From NCBI GenBank assembly GCA_946414655.1, contig CAMKPL010000006.1, positions 1-53,633 of the forward strand: a stretch of DNA of 53,633 nucleotides, written 5' to 3'. This document shows, in pieces, positions 9,001 through 14,886 of this stretch. The stretch's first letter is position 1. Every line of letters starts with the position of its first letter. Below the pieces are notes generated by a model that was not told where the DNA came from, did no database searches, and saw nothing but the letters and a program-made list of their open reading frames with translations. This stretch comes from an uncultured Caryophanales bacterium. Lineage in GTDB: Bacteria; Bacillota_I; Bacilli_A; RFN20; CAG-826. The position numbers were made by a program, and so were the translations under genes.

Positions 9001-10085
9001 TAGCATTCTTCAACGAAGTTATACATATCGTTGGTAGCTCTTATCATCTTAACCGGATAATACTTGTTGTAATATCCAGGATCTTCTTTAAACACCTGTA
9101 AACACCTATTGGCTATCTTACCATACTCAAAAGGTATGTGATCCATAATGTCATCATACTCACTTCTACTAAAGGTCTCACCTGTAGGTTCAATATCAAT
9201 GATTCTACGAAGAAGACCAGACCTAGCATCTGTAATCTTTACTTCTCTATTAGCTCCTGCAAATATCAATGTCCTGAACTTTGCCTGATAGATCTTTTTA
9301 TGCTTCTCATTAACCATTAATGTCTCATGAGATATAATACTGTTAAGTCTAGCATTCTCGCTAATCTTATCAAGCTCTACATCATCCTGAATAGCTATCA
9401 AAGGATTGTCTGTAAGAGATTCCAAAGCAAAATCCTTACCCATACCAATTGACTCAAGATTAATACCACTTGTGTATCCTCTAAACATGTCATCTATGAT
9501 GCCAAGAATCGTAGACTTACCAGTTCCAGCATCGCCAACAAATATAAAGAACTTCTGAAGATCTTTTGAAGCACCAGCTATAACTGATCCTATACCATAC
9601 TCAATCTTTCTTCGCTCTTCATTAGAATATAAACGATGAAGTAATTTGTTCCAATACGTAGGTTCACCCTCTTCCATTACATACGGAAGTTTGAATGTTG
9701 CATAATCTTCCTTCGTAGTCTTATCATCTCTAAATATAATTTTGCCATCAAGCCATTTGTAATAATCTATGGAGTTGTTCTTAATCCACTTATTAAACTC
9801 GTCAATACCTTTGGACGTAGTAGTACTTAAATCTTTAACAGTCACATACATACCATCGAACTGATGGTTTTCTTTTGTCTGTTTTTCATAAGAATATAAT
9901 TCTTTGTCAATCAGCTTTATGGCATCTCCCTGACTCTTTGACCATAATCCACTTTCCTCGTTCCACACAGCATAAAAACTTCCGCCCTTAAGCATAATAT
10001 CTTTAAAGCCGTATGTACGATAATTAGCCTCTATTCTGATCTTGCGGCCAGGTAATTGAACTTCTATTGGTTTGAAGAAATCCAC
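6042..10085 (-). CDS. Replication fusion: SF3/D5-like helicase + AEP-type primase + exonuclease + family B DNA polymerase
   Basis: 1347 aa. In order: Walker A GDAGTGKST at 184-192, Walker B LIAIQDDVE near 229-237 and an arginine-finger region at 278-298 (SF3/D5-like helicase); VIDFDIKD at 506-513 and SKSGQGIHLH at 539-548 (archaeo-eukaryotic primase motifs); 3'-5' exonuclease motifs YDVE near 712-715, GFNNRRYDN near 755-763 and YCCND near 850-854; family B palm motifs DVASMHP at 985-991 (A), KTVINSIYG at 1056-1064 (B) and HIKTDSIK at 1108-1115 (C). Motif C has KTD in place of DTD but keeps the second, catalytic Asp. The start is GTG with GGAGG 7 nt upstream. A strong internal SD precedes in-frame Met606, so a 742-aa polymerase may also be made. 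These domains are usually separate genes. Confidence 0.9.
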   Translation of the reverse strand: MDFFKPIEVQLPGRKIRIEANYRTYGFKDIMLKGGSFYAVWNEESGLWSKSQGDAIKLIDKELYSYEKQTKENHQFDGMYVTVKDLSTTTSKGIDEFNKWIKNNSIDYYKWLDGKIIFRDDKTTKEDYATFKLPYVMEEGEPTYWNKLLHRLYSNEERRKIEYGIGSVIAGASKDLQKFFIFVGDAGTGKSTILGIIDDMFRGYTSGINLESIGMGKDFALESLTDNPLIAIQDDVELDKISENARLNSIISHETLMVNEKHKKIYQAKFRTLIFAGANREVKITDARSGLLRRIIDIEPTGETFSRSEYDDIMDHIPFEYGKIANRCLQVFKEDPGYYNKYYPVKMIRATNDMYNFVEECYRDILDDEDGCKLVDAWDSYKRYCELSDMKYTFNKIRFKLELKDYFDKFYADTERNGKRLYNYYSGFRYRKLGLGINHNNDIVETWLKFDQTDKSILDIMCKDYQAQYANLDGVPNVKWENCNKFLRDLNTTKLHFLKLPLNHIVIDFDIKDPITGEKSLALNMAAANKFPPTYAELSKSGQGIHLHYIYDGDPLELSTVYGDDIEVKVFNGGASCRRMLTQCVNLPIATINSGLPLKEKGENKMVSDFKIKNDEMLHSMVMKCLNKEYNLGGTKCFVDYIYKLTEEAYDSGIAYDLTDLRPKILTFANESSNHAEYCVGLVSKMHFMSEPDEFTADPEDGYSENAPIAFYDVEVLPNLFVVVYKFEGEDSPCVKLINPSPDDIRKIIKLKLIGFNNRRYDNHILYARMLGYSEYQLYKLSQNLINGSPNATFLNAYNLSYTDVYDMASNPNKMGLKKWEIKLGIHHLELGLDWDKEVPEELWDKVADYCCNDVISTEKVFDAIKGDWVARQILADLSGLTVNHTTNQHSTKIIFDGVKHPQVEFMYRDLSKPVKQLDPEVSEFLWKKFPYMMKWWSENTDSLLPYFPGYSYENGKSIYKGVEVGEGGYVEAMPGIFGKVGLFDVASMHPHSILAECLFGPRYTKRLLDLVEGRLMVKHVDWTEINDILDGRLTKYIELIDNGTIRSKDLANALKTVINSIYGLTSAKFENAFRDIRNKDNIVAKRGALFMVDLAEEVRKRGYCVAHIKTDSIKVPDVDEKIWEIVKEFGMRYGYTFEWEATYDRMCLINDAVYIARYSGDEEHVFELNTGEKIKTNWTATGQRFAEPYVFKTLFSKTDLTFRDYCQTKNVAKGSMYLDMNEGLSEGEHNYIFVGKTGSFVPILPGCGGGELVCLNNEKYSSVTGAKGYKWIDEELIRNSDKVNDIDISYFDKLADEAKAKIEEYGFFDYFVNPAPYNGEVPFGTKPDFMNLPVTDDDDTPPWDEK
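8279..8285 (-). promoter_or_regulatory. Internal SD inside the replication fusion (start Met606)
   Basis: AAAGGAG lies 8 nt before an in-frame ATG at 8270, exactly at the primase/polymerase boundary (after the primase domain, before the exonuclease). Initiation here would give a free exonuclease-polymerase covering 6042-8270. The strength and spacing match genuine starts elsewhere in the window. Confidence 0.6.
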
Positions 10086-10120
10086 ATTTCGTCCTCCTTT
10101 TTAGTAATTTTTTGAACACT

Positions 10121-10148
10121 AATTTTCCCCTATTTTCCCTATTTTCCG
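10121..10148 (-). repeat. Three tandem GGAAAATAG-type units (possible iterons)
   Basis: The minus strand reads GGAAAATAG, GGAAAATAGG, GGAAAATTAG head to tail, starting about 35 bp upstream of the replication fusion start. Short direct repeats here could bind a replication initiator or a repressor. Confidence 0.5.
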
Positions 10149-10201
10149 TATATATCAAAACTTTTTAAAAATTTAAAGTAATATATAAAAAGTATGAAGT
10201 C

Positions 10202-10234
10202 AAAAAAACCGCGTTTTTCGGGAAAAAATACGTG
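10202..10234 (-). terminator. Possible intrinsic terminator after the 77-aa gene
   Basis: The minus strand has CGTATTTTTTCCCGAAAAACG, able to pair its T- and A-runs under a CG clamp, then CGG and seven T. The stem is AT-rich and imperfect, so only moderate support. Confidence 0.4.
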
Positions 10235-10248
10235 GAAAACACCCAAAA

Positions 10249-10482
10249 TTAACACCCCTTATTATCACAACCCAAATCACAGACAGTGGAAACCGGGGAA
10301 ATCGGGGAAGGCTCTAAACCTCCATTTTTCCTCATATAATAGTTCGCGATGTCCTGAACAGTCCTCATCGCCAAAATATCATTCAGATCTTTTCCATGGT
10401 CATTCTTACCAGATCTGGTCAGACGCTCAACATAGTCATGAAACTCTGCATTTGTCTTATACAGCTCCATATAGTCAATCAT
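10249..10482 (-). CDS. Hypothetical protein, 77 aa
   Basis: Not recognised with confidence. An alpha-helical N-terminal part (MIDYMELYKTNAEFHDYVER) is followed by TVQDIANYYM and a Cys-containing tail (CDLGCDNKGC). Similar short proteins with a VxEYY-type element occur in gut phages. The start is set by GGAGGA 7 nt before ATG. It lies between the two small RNA units and the replication fusion. Confidence 0.65.
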   Translation of the reverse strand: MIDYMELYKTNAEFHDYVERLTRSGKNDHGKDLNDILAMRTVQDIANYYMRKNGGLEPSPISPVSTVCDLGCDNKGC

Positions 10483-10506
10483 AATACAGTCCTCCAATCA
10501 AAGAAA

Positions 10507-10518
10507 AAAATATAATGA
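10507..10518 (-). terminator. U-rich terminator tail of RNA-A
   Basis: The RNA ends ...CTCTC-ATTATATTTTTTT; the CTCTC strand pairs with the RNA 5' end. The same CATTATATTTTT tail ends the other small RNA units. Confidence 0.55.
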
Positions 10519-10587
10519 GAGCTATGGACGGGACTCGAACCCGCACTCCAGGATTTCCGCCTGCTCCAACCATTGGCCATTCCTCTC
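10517..10587 (-). tRNA. tRNA-like 71-nt RNA, degenerate or unusual tRNA (RNA-A)
   Basis: The minus-strand RNA folds as a cloverleaf. A closing stem GAGAG/CTCTC plus ATGG/CCAT is interrupted by G-G and A-A mismatches. A small D-arm analogue is CCAA-TGG-TTGG. An anticodon-arm analogue has stem CAGG/CCTG and the 7-nt loop CGGAAAT. The T-arm is canonical: GCGGG-TTCGAGT-CCCGT. The loop lacks U33 (G instead); if read as a tRNA the anticodon would be GAA (Phe). The D-arm is too short for a normal tRNA and no CCA is encoded. P2 (10586-10605) abuts its 5' end and CATTATATTTTTTT follows its 3' end, so it is an independent unit. It could be a decayed tRNA or a tRNA mimic. Confidence 0.5.
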
Positions 10588-10605
10588 ACTATAAGATGTG
10601 AAAAA
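10586..10605 (-). promoter_or_regulatory. Promoter-like element P2 (TTTTTCAC-ATCT-TATAGTGA)
   Basis: One of 12 copies of the 20-bp element TTTTTCAC-N4-TATAATGA. The -10-like part is TATAGT. RNA-A begins directly after it. Confidence 0.7.
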
Positions 10606-10611
10606 TATAAT

Positions 10612-10682
10612 GAGAGCGTTAGCGAGTGGTCAGCTCAATAAACCACCTTTGATTATACATTTAAGTATAACACTCTACTCTC
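10612..10682 (-). ncRNA. Small structured RNA, 71 nt (RNA-B)
   Basis: It lies between P1 and P2 and is the same length as RNA-A, with the same closing stem (GAGAG at 5', CTCTC at 3') and the same CATTATATTTTT tail. Internal hairpins: GTTATAC-TTAAAT-GTATAAT and GTGGT...ACCAC, the latter competing with GAGTG...CACTC. There is no T-arm and no tRNA features. Function unknown; an antisense or regulatory RNA is possible. Confidence 0.6.
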
Positions 10683-10700
10683 ATTATAGTGTGTGAAAAA
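10681..10700 (-). promoter_or_regulatory. Promoter-like element P1 (TTTTTCAC-ACAC-TATAATGA)
   Basis: A perfect copy of the 20-bp element, directly after the stop codon of the 192-aa gene. RNA-B begins at the G after TATAAT. Confidence 0.75.
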
Positions 10701-10701
10701 A

Positions 10702-11280
10702 CTACGCATAGTAATAGTTGTACCACCATGACGCCTGTACCCACAGTTCAACTTCTCTTAGATCGTCGTTACATCCAGGTATGACAAAGATGTTTCCGTT
10801 ACTTCCATCATACTCATATTCTCTGTCCATAAAAATATCAAGAGCATCTTCAACACGATCTTCGGCTTCAACACTCCATTCACTATCATCATACTGCCAA
10901 ATATCCATACCCTCGAGCATAAACTTAACCAGATCAGATGTGTTTAAGTCTCCGTCATTAAACATGTCCCTTGTCAGACGATAAGCAAATCCGACAAGGA
11001 ACTCAAGCATAGTACAAGCTCCACCTTCAATGACAGAATCAGAATCAACAGCAGATTTACCAAACTTAAATATCCATCGTTCATCCCCTTTTGCCAAATC
11101 CATGAATTCTCTACGCATGTCCATTCCATCATACATACGATTCTCATCCCGATCAAGAAGATACTCATAAGGTATGGAGTTTAAATATCCAGCTAATTCT
11201 TTGTGATAGGAATCGTCGAAGCCAACTTTGTAAAGAAAGTCAAAATATCTAATTGGCTCTTTCGTTCTTCCCAATCTCAT
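10702..11280 (-). CDS. Conserved hypothetical phage protein, 192 aa
   Basis: A family often seen in gut and Firmicute phages but without a known function: YFDFLYKVGFDD near the start, then LLDRDENRMYDGMDMRREF, a middle CTMLEFLVGFAYR segment, and a Trp/Tyr-rich end (ELWVQASWWYNYYYA). It is acidic and soluble. ATG was chosen because GGAGGAGG lies just upstream; an upstream in-frame ATG (MEEV) is an alternative. It overlaps the previous gene by 32 nt. Element P1 follows its stop. Confidence 0.75.
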   Translation of the reverse strand: MRLGRTKEPIRYFDFLYKVGFDDSYHKELAGYLNSIPYEYLLDRDENRMYDGMDMRREFMDLAKGDERWIFKFGKSAVDSDSVIEGGACTMLEFLVGFAYRLTRDMFNDGDLNTSDLVKFMLEGMDIWQYDDSEWSVEAEDRVEDALDIFMDREYEYDGSNGNIFVIPGCNDDLREVELWVQASWWYNYYYA

Positions 11281-11644
11281 CACCTCCTCCATACTCAACG
11301 TTGTAAAATAGCGCCGGAATATCATACTTAAGAGCCACAAAACGCTCTACCAGACATCCATTAGCATGCTCCCAGCCCTCGTCGAAATATACTGCGTCTG
11401 CCCGGCTCATCTTCTGTAAAGCTCCACCAAGATAGAACACACATGGCTCTTGTACAGGCATATCAGGATTATCTTCTATTTTTGCATGATCCCAGAAGTT
11501 GTCAATGGTCTTTATATCGTCCCATTTCCAACCAAACTTCTCAACACAAGCTTTTTTCACAGCTCCGTTTATGCTACACAACCGATGGCCGATTTCTTTA
11601 TCAGTCTTTCCAGACATTGGTAAAGATATAAATACGAATTTCAT
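11249..11644 (-). CDS. DUF4406-like protein (nucleoside 2-deoxyribosyltransferase fold)
   Basis: 131 aa. It begins KFVFISLPMSGK, the Rossmann-like opening of DUF4406 proteins, with a later ALQKMSRADAVYFDEGWEHANGC segment that matches the conserved substrate-pocket region of this fold. Relatives are proposed to act on nucleosides or nucleotides, so a nucleotide salvage or anti-defence role is possible but not shown. It overlaps both neighbours by a few bases in a coupled small-gene operon. Confidence 0.72.
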   Translation of the reverse strand: MKFVFISLPMSGKTDKEIGHRLCSINGAVKKACVEKFGWKWDDIKTIDNFWDHAKIEDNPDMPVQEPCVFYLGGALQKMSRADAVYFDEGWEHANGCLVERFVALKYDIPALFYNVEYGGGDEIGKNERAN

Positions 11645-11922
11645 TCTTCATCCTCACTTTCTTCTTTTTCCGCATACAAAGAGCTCATTAAAGTATTAGG
11701 GTCGTCAAAATCGTGCCGGAATTCAGTATTCGGAAAAATCTTTGTTGCCAGATGATATAAGGCCAAATATAATTCACCTCTATCATCGTAGCCAGGAATA
11801 ACAATTTCTCCATCCTTAACCTCAAATTCAGGTGTATCTTCCGGCAATCTAACACCCAATGTCTCCAGCAAAATATGAAATGCCTGAGCCTCATCTAAAT
11901 TCATAGATACATTTACTTTCAT
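11641..11922 (-). CDS. Hypothetical acidic protein, 93 aa
   Basis: No family recognised. Beta-rich start (MKVNVSMNLDEAQAFHILLETLGV), then a helical stretch, with a very acidic tail (EKEESEDEE). No membrane segment. SD AGGAGG 8 nt before ATG. It overlaps the DUF4406-like gene by 4 nt, so translation is coupled. Confidence 0.68.
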   Translation of the reverse strand: MKVNVSMNLDEAQAFHILLETLGVRLPEDTPEFEVKDGEIVIPGYDDRGELYLALYHLATKIFPNTEFRHDFDDPNTLMSSLYAEKEESEDEE

Positions 11923-11933
11923 TCTTATTCCTC

Positions 11934-12206
11934 CTATTCAGATATTTTTATTTTTTCTGAGTAATAATGACGCGACATTCCGTTTATCATCTTAGAGCCA
12001 CAATTACTGCAATAATGATACTTTATATCTGCCTGATAATTGCAGTTTTTGCAAATATAAATGTCTTTTGGCTCGATAGATCCTCCAGCGTATGTAATCT
12101 CCTGCCATTCTGACTCGTATTCTTTATTGTTTATAAGAGAAGTTACATAAGCAGTTGTAAAACATCCAATCAGTAATATAATTGTTACTAACAACCATGT
12201 CGGCAT
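11934..12206 (-). CDS. Membrane-anchored zinc-ribbon protein, 90 aa
   Basis: An N-terminal hydrophobic helix (WLLVTIILLIGCFTTAYVTS) anchors a short domain with a Cys4 zinc ribbon: ICKNC near 48 and HYCSNCGSKM near 63. Probably an inner-membrane protein with a cytoplasmic metal knuckle. The start MPTWLL was chosen because AAAGGAG lies 8 nt upstream. It sits in a run of small early genes with several other zinc-ribbon proteins. Confidence 0.7.
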   Translation of the reverse strand: MPTWLLVTIILLIGCFTTAYVTSLINNKEYESEWQEITYAGGSIEPKDIYICKNCNYQADIKYHYCSNCGSKMINGMSRHYYSEKIKISE

Positions 12207-12210
12207 ATTT

Positions 12211-12408
12211 TCATCTCCTTTCATTATCCGCTATGAATGCCAAACTTCTCGATATATCGCACAATACCATAGTAATATTCAATAGGTGAGCATCCATTTT
12301 TCCCAGAGAATCAATATCCGTTTCTCCAAGTATTTCAATATTTTCTTTAACCGCTTCCAACACCTTACAATTCACTTCTTTTCTACTAATATCTTCTTCA
12401 TTAGTCAT
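12211..12408 (-). CDS. Hypothetical protein, 65 aa
   Basis: No family recognised. Mostly helical, starting MTNEEDISRKEVN and ending SRSLAFIADNERR. The start is set by GGAGGG 5 nt upstream, inside the end of the previous gene. Very close spacing to both neighbours suggests one operon. Confidence 0.62.
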   Translation of the reverse strand: MTNEEDISRKEVNCKVLEAVKENIEILGETDIDSLGKMDAHLLNITMVLCDISRSLAFIADNERR

Positions 12409-12409
12409 A

Positions 12410-12838
12410 TTAACCCTCCAATTCTTCAACGACTTCGACTTTTTCAGTCTCTGTTACTTTTACAATAGCATATTTCCCTTCCGGAAAGTCCGCTGACAAA
12501 TGATTTGCTTTAAACCACGCCCTAATCCCTTCTTGAGAATGCTGATTATCAAACGGAGTTACCATCTGATAGTTATGTGTCTTATTTCTAAGCTCATAAT
12601 GAATTCGTGTACCAGAGAATACAATATCAGTTTTATCCTCCTCTAGATTTTTCACCGCAATACCTAAAGCTTCACACAAATCTGAATCACAAGGCTCTTG
12701 CTCTAGTGCCTTAATTGCATTCTGCAACGCATCAATAGTCTTTTCGCCTTCGCTCTGATCGCATATCTTTTCGGATAAAAGGCGTTTCCAATGCTCTAAA
12801 TGCTCGTTTAATGTTGTGATATTTTCTTCTTTAGTCAT
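12410..12838 (-). CDS. Hypothetical protein, 142 aa
   Basis: No family recognised. The N-terminal half is helical (ITTLNEHLEHWKRLLSEKI, TIDALQNAIKALEQEP) and resembles short helical arrays often found in phage accessory proteins. The C-terminal half is more beta-like and ends in a charged VEVVEELEG. A start at MTKEEN follows GGTGATTGT; a longer reading upstream would overlap the neighbour in another frame and lacks a good SD. Confidence 0.62.
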   Translation of the reverse strand: MTKEENITTLNEHLEHWKRLLSEKICDQSEGEKTIDALQNAIKALEQEPCDSDLCEALGIAVKNLEEDKTDIVFSGTRIHYELRNKTHNYQMVTPFDNQHSQEGIRAWFKANHLSADFPEGKYAIVKVTETEKVEVVEELEG

Positions 12839-12842
12839 ACAA

Positions 12843-13154
12843 TCACCATCCATTCTTTTTGCACTCGTAGCAAAGTGCACCTTTCTTAATAGGTTTCCCA
12901 CAAATATCACAATGAAAATTGGCTTTAGCCAGCTTTTCTTTCTTCTTTTTCTTTTCAGGCACAAATTGTACCTCTTCAAAGTCCTGACGCTTCTTCATCT
13001 CAAGCAACCATTCGTAATATTCTTTCTTTTCAGCCCATTCTTCACCTTCATCTGCTCTGCCGTTTTTATACCCCCAAACGTACGAAGTAACCATAGTAAT
13101 GAGCCATAATATTGTGATGATTATCAATTTGAATGTTAACGCACCGATATACAT
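12843..13154 (-). CDS. Membrane protein with C-terminal zinc ribbon, 103 aa
   Basis: An N-terminal hydrophobic helix (LIIITILWLITMVTSYVWGY) is followed by a charged helix, a Lys-rich linker (EKKKKKEKL) and a Cys4 knuckle: CDICGKPI and CYECKKNGW. Likely membrane-anchored with a small cytoplasmic metal domain. SD AGGAGG overlaps the end of the previous gene and has 9 nt to ATG; that spacer contains GATATTT. Confidence 0.68.
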   Translation of the reverse strand: MYIGALTFKLIIITILWLITMVTSYVWGYKNGRADEGEEWAEKKEYYEWLLEMKKRQDFEEVQFVPEKKKKKEKLAKANFHCDICGKPIKKGALCYECKKNGW

Positions 13155-13156
13155 TA

Positions 13157-13492
13157 TTAAATATCCTCCTTTCTAATGTCTCTCATGGAATCATACAGAT
13201 CGTTTGGTTGACACCAATGACCGTAATTATTATAATTCTCTTCTATCTGTTCCCAAAGTGCAGGACCACTGATTTTGCCAGATGTGAAAAACGCAAAATC
13301 GTCAGAATAAAAGAAATATCTAGCCTTATCTTTTGCCGCCTGAATTATTACCGACATACAAAGAAGTTCCCAACCATGTTTCCAATAGAAATCTTGTTTT
13401 TGGAGTGTAGGCCCCTCCGATTTAGGAGCAGGCCCACCTCCACTTGTGACTCCGTATTTATTCCCCTTCGGGAATCGATTTCTTTCCGCCAT
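13157..13492 (-). CDS. Hypothetical protein, 111 aa
   Basis: No firm family. The Gly/Pro-rich start (RFPKGNKYGVTSGGGPAPKSEGP) is followed by a helical middle (ELLCMSVIIQAAKDKARYFFYS) and an aromatic tail. It overlaps the 3' end of the next-upstream gene by 35 nt. Start choice MAERNR is based on GGTGAGA upstream; a start 9 codons earlier is possible. Confidence 0.6.
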   Translation of the reverse strand: MAERNRFPKGNKYGVTSGGGPAPKSEGPTLQKQDFYWKHGWELLCMSVIIQAAKDKARYFFYSDDFAFFTSGKISGPALWEQIEENYNNYGHWCQPNDLYDSMRDIRKEDI

Positions 13493-14453
13493 ACCAAATC
13501 TCACCCCCACATGCTGCATAACCCGCCAGATCTATAAAGCTGTCTCCGCTACCTCCACCGTTTCTGATCCTGGCAATCTTCATCAATGCCATCATCATTG
13601 CTACATCTGTAGGAGTGATCGTAATATCATTTTTACTACTATTAAATAAGTAATCATTCCACAGATCCGCAATAAGCTGGAAGTTACTCTCCGGTGTACC
13701 GTAGTCCTGTTCCCGCTGGCCACAGACGCACATCTCTGCAGCTTTCAAAATATCCCTCCGGCTAGTAGGTTCTTTATCTGCAAACGTGGGAGTTTTCGGT
13801 CTTTTTAAGTTATTTATCCTATTTCTAAGTTTCTTGTTTTCCTCTGCGACTTTATCAAATTCCTCTCGCAGTTTATCGTTTGCTTCTAATATTGCCTCCC
13901 TTTCCTGTTCGAGGTCGTCGTTCATTTCTCTTAGCTCCTTAATCTTTAGGTCCTTCTCCCAACCATTAAGCAGACCTGCTTTCTTACAACTCTGAAGAAG
14001 ATCCGGACCTTCAAACTCAAACTCGAAAATATCATCGTCCGTACTTGCTACGATGGTTATTTTGCTTTCCATCTCTACAGGATAGTTTTCAATGGTAACT
14101 GAAATATCCTTCACATTTTTAATTGTTTGTGTACTAGTGGCCTTCATTTCTTTATCCTCCTTCTTCTTTCGATAAGTTTTCGGTAAATACATATCTGGCA
14201 AAACACCCTTAGTAGACATCTGATCTGCTATATGCTCTTCTTCCGTGTATCTGTAGTTACACGGCTTTGGTACATCTCTTGTACAAATATCTCTTTTCAT
14301 GCAAAATTCACAATCCGGATGCATGGTGGCTTCCTCCAATCTTTTTATATGGCTACGTACAATCTTGGTTATTTCAGTATCAATCATTATTCCATAATGG
14401 CTATTTTCATTAAGCCTGTCTAACTTCTTTCGAAGAATTTCCTCTTCGGTCAT
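13458..14453 (-). CDS. DUF6378-type protein with N-terminal extension, 331 aa
   Basis: The C-terminal part (about 235-318: ILKAAEMCVCGQREQDYG, LIADLWNDYL, TPTDVAMMMALMKIARI, DSFIDLAGYAACG) matches the DUF6378 family of phage proteins, of unknown function. The middle is a coiled coil (about 165-220). Residues 1-100 form a separate segment with a Cys cluster (CEFCMKRDICTRDVPKPC). AAGGAGG sits 8 nt before the in-frame Met103 (14147), so the ORF may be two genes fused in frame, or give two products. Confidence 0.75.
   Translation of the reverse strand: MTEEEILRKKLDRLNENSHYGIMIDTEITKIVRSHIKRLEEATMHPDCEFCMKRDICTRDVPKPCNYRYTEEEHIADQMSTKGVLPDMYLPKTYRKKKEDKEMKATSTQTIKNVKDISVTIENYPVEMESKITIVASTDDDIFEFEFEGPDLLQSCKKAGLLNGWEKDLKIKELREMNDDLEQEREAILEANDKLREEFDKVAEENKKLRNRINNLKRPKTPTFADKEPTSRRDILKAAEMCVCGQREQDYGTPESNFQLIADLWNDYLFNSSKNDITITPTDVAMMMALMKIARIRNGGGSGDSFIDLAGYAACGGEIWYGGKKSIPEGE
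14156..14162 (-). promoter_or_regulatory. Internal SD inside the DUF6378 ORF (start Met103)
   Basis: AAGGAGG lies 8 nt before an in-frame ATG at 14147. It gives a 229-aa product made of the beta-like, coiled-coil and DUF6378 parts without the Cys-rich N-terminal segment. Confidence 0.6.
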
Positions 14454-14818
14454 CCATCCACCCCCTCTATCCAGTATACATAGACGTAGTCACCCCATTC
14501 GCCTATCCAGTCCCAAGCACGGTCCATATCATTTCTAAAAATATCTATGGCCGTGCCATTCCTGAGTTTACGGTTACCACCAATGTCACGACATTCGAAG
14601 AAGCCAATAAACTCTCCGTCTACAGAATATAATACTGCGACATCTCCTAAATGGTCCCTGTTGCTAGCACAGATCCCTTCATACGGTACAGTCCCGTCAG
14701 CTGTTTTATTGCCTGTGGGTAGGTAACACGTACAACGTACTTTCTGAAGATCATCACCCCAAGGAGTTACTGGCATCCTACCAAGCAGATGAGCAACTGC
14801 CAGGATTTCAAATATCAT
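14450..14818 (-). CDS. 3D-domain (RlpA/MltA-like beta-barrel) protein, 122 aa
   Basis: It contains CTCYLPTGNKTADGTVPYEG and later ECRDIGGNRKLRNGTAIDIF, followed by a Trp-rich end. This is the layout of the 3D (three Asp) domain found in clostridial cell-wall enzymes and in gut phage early genes. In other phages it lacks a signal peptide, as here, so the substrate is unclear. A peptidoglycan-related or unrelated binding role is possible. GGGGG upstream of ATG serves as SD. It overlaps the tiny membrane gene by ATGA. Confidence 0.72.
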   Translation of the reverse strand: MIFEILAVAHLLGRMPVTPWGDDLQKVRCTCYLPTGNKTADGTVPYEGICASNRDHLGDVAVLYSVDGEFIGFFECRDIGGNRKLRNGTAIDIFRNDMDRAWDWIGEWGDYVYVYWIEGVDG

Positions 14819-14886
14819 ACTTTTACCCCCATTCTTCCGAGGATCCAGCCAATGATAACTCCTGCTTTAAATATAAAGTTTTTCAT
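14815..14886 (-). CDS. Tiny membrane peptide, 23 aa
   Basis: A 23-codon ORF starting MKNFIFKAGVIIGWILGR: one short hydrophobic helix flanked by Lys/Arg. Support: AAAGGAGG is 7 nt before ATG; its ATG overlaps the stop of the 103-aa gene (ATGA), and its stop overlaps the ATG of the 3D gene. The two 4-nt overlaps on either side are hard to explain unless it is translated. Probably an inner-membrane peptide; function unknown. Confidence 0.7.
   Translation of the reverse strand: MKNFIFKAGVIIGWILGRMGVKV

Larger units (their letters stand above)
10086..10248. other. AT-rich intergenic region upstream of the replication fusion
   Basis: 163 bp without a gene. On the minus strand it contains the terminator-like hairpin of the 77-aa gene, an AT-rich tract, three copies of GGAAAATAG-like units, and the SD of the replication fusion. 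Repeats plus AT-rich DNA next to replication genes fit an origin or operator, but nothing proves this. Confidence 0.4.

Noticed and set aside
6042-10085. Inactive polymerase because of KTDS
   Set aside because: The essential second Asp and the motif A and B residues are kept, so inactivity is not supported.
10194-10484. Plus-strand open frame over the 77-aa gene and intergenic region
   Set aside because: No SD, low-complexity Ser/His/Pro composition, and it overlaps a minus-strand gene with a good SD; all other genes are on the minus strand.
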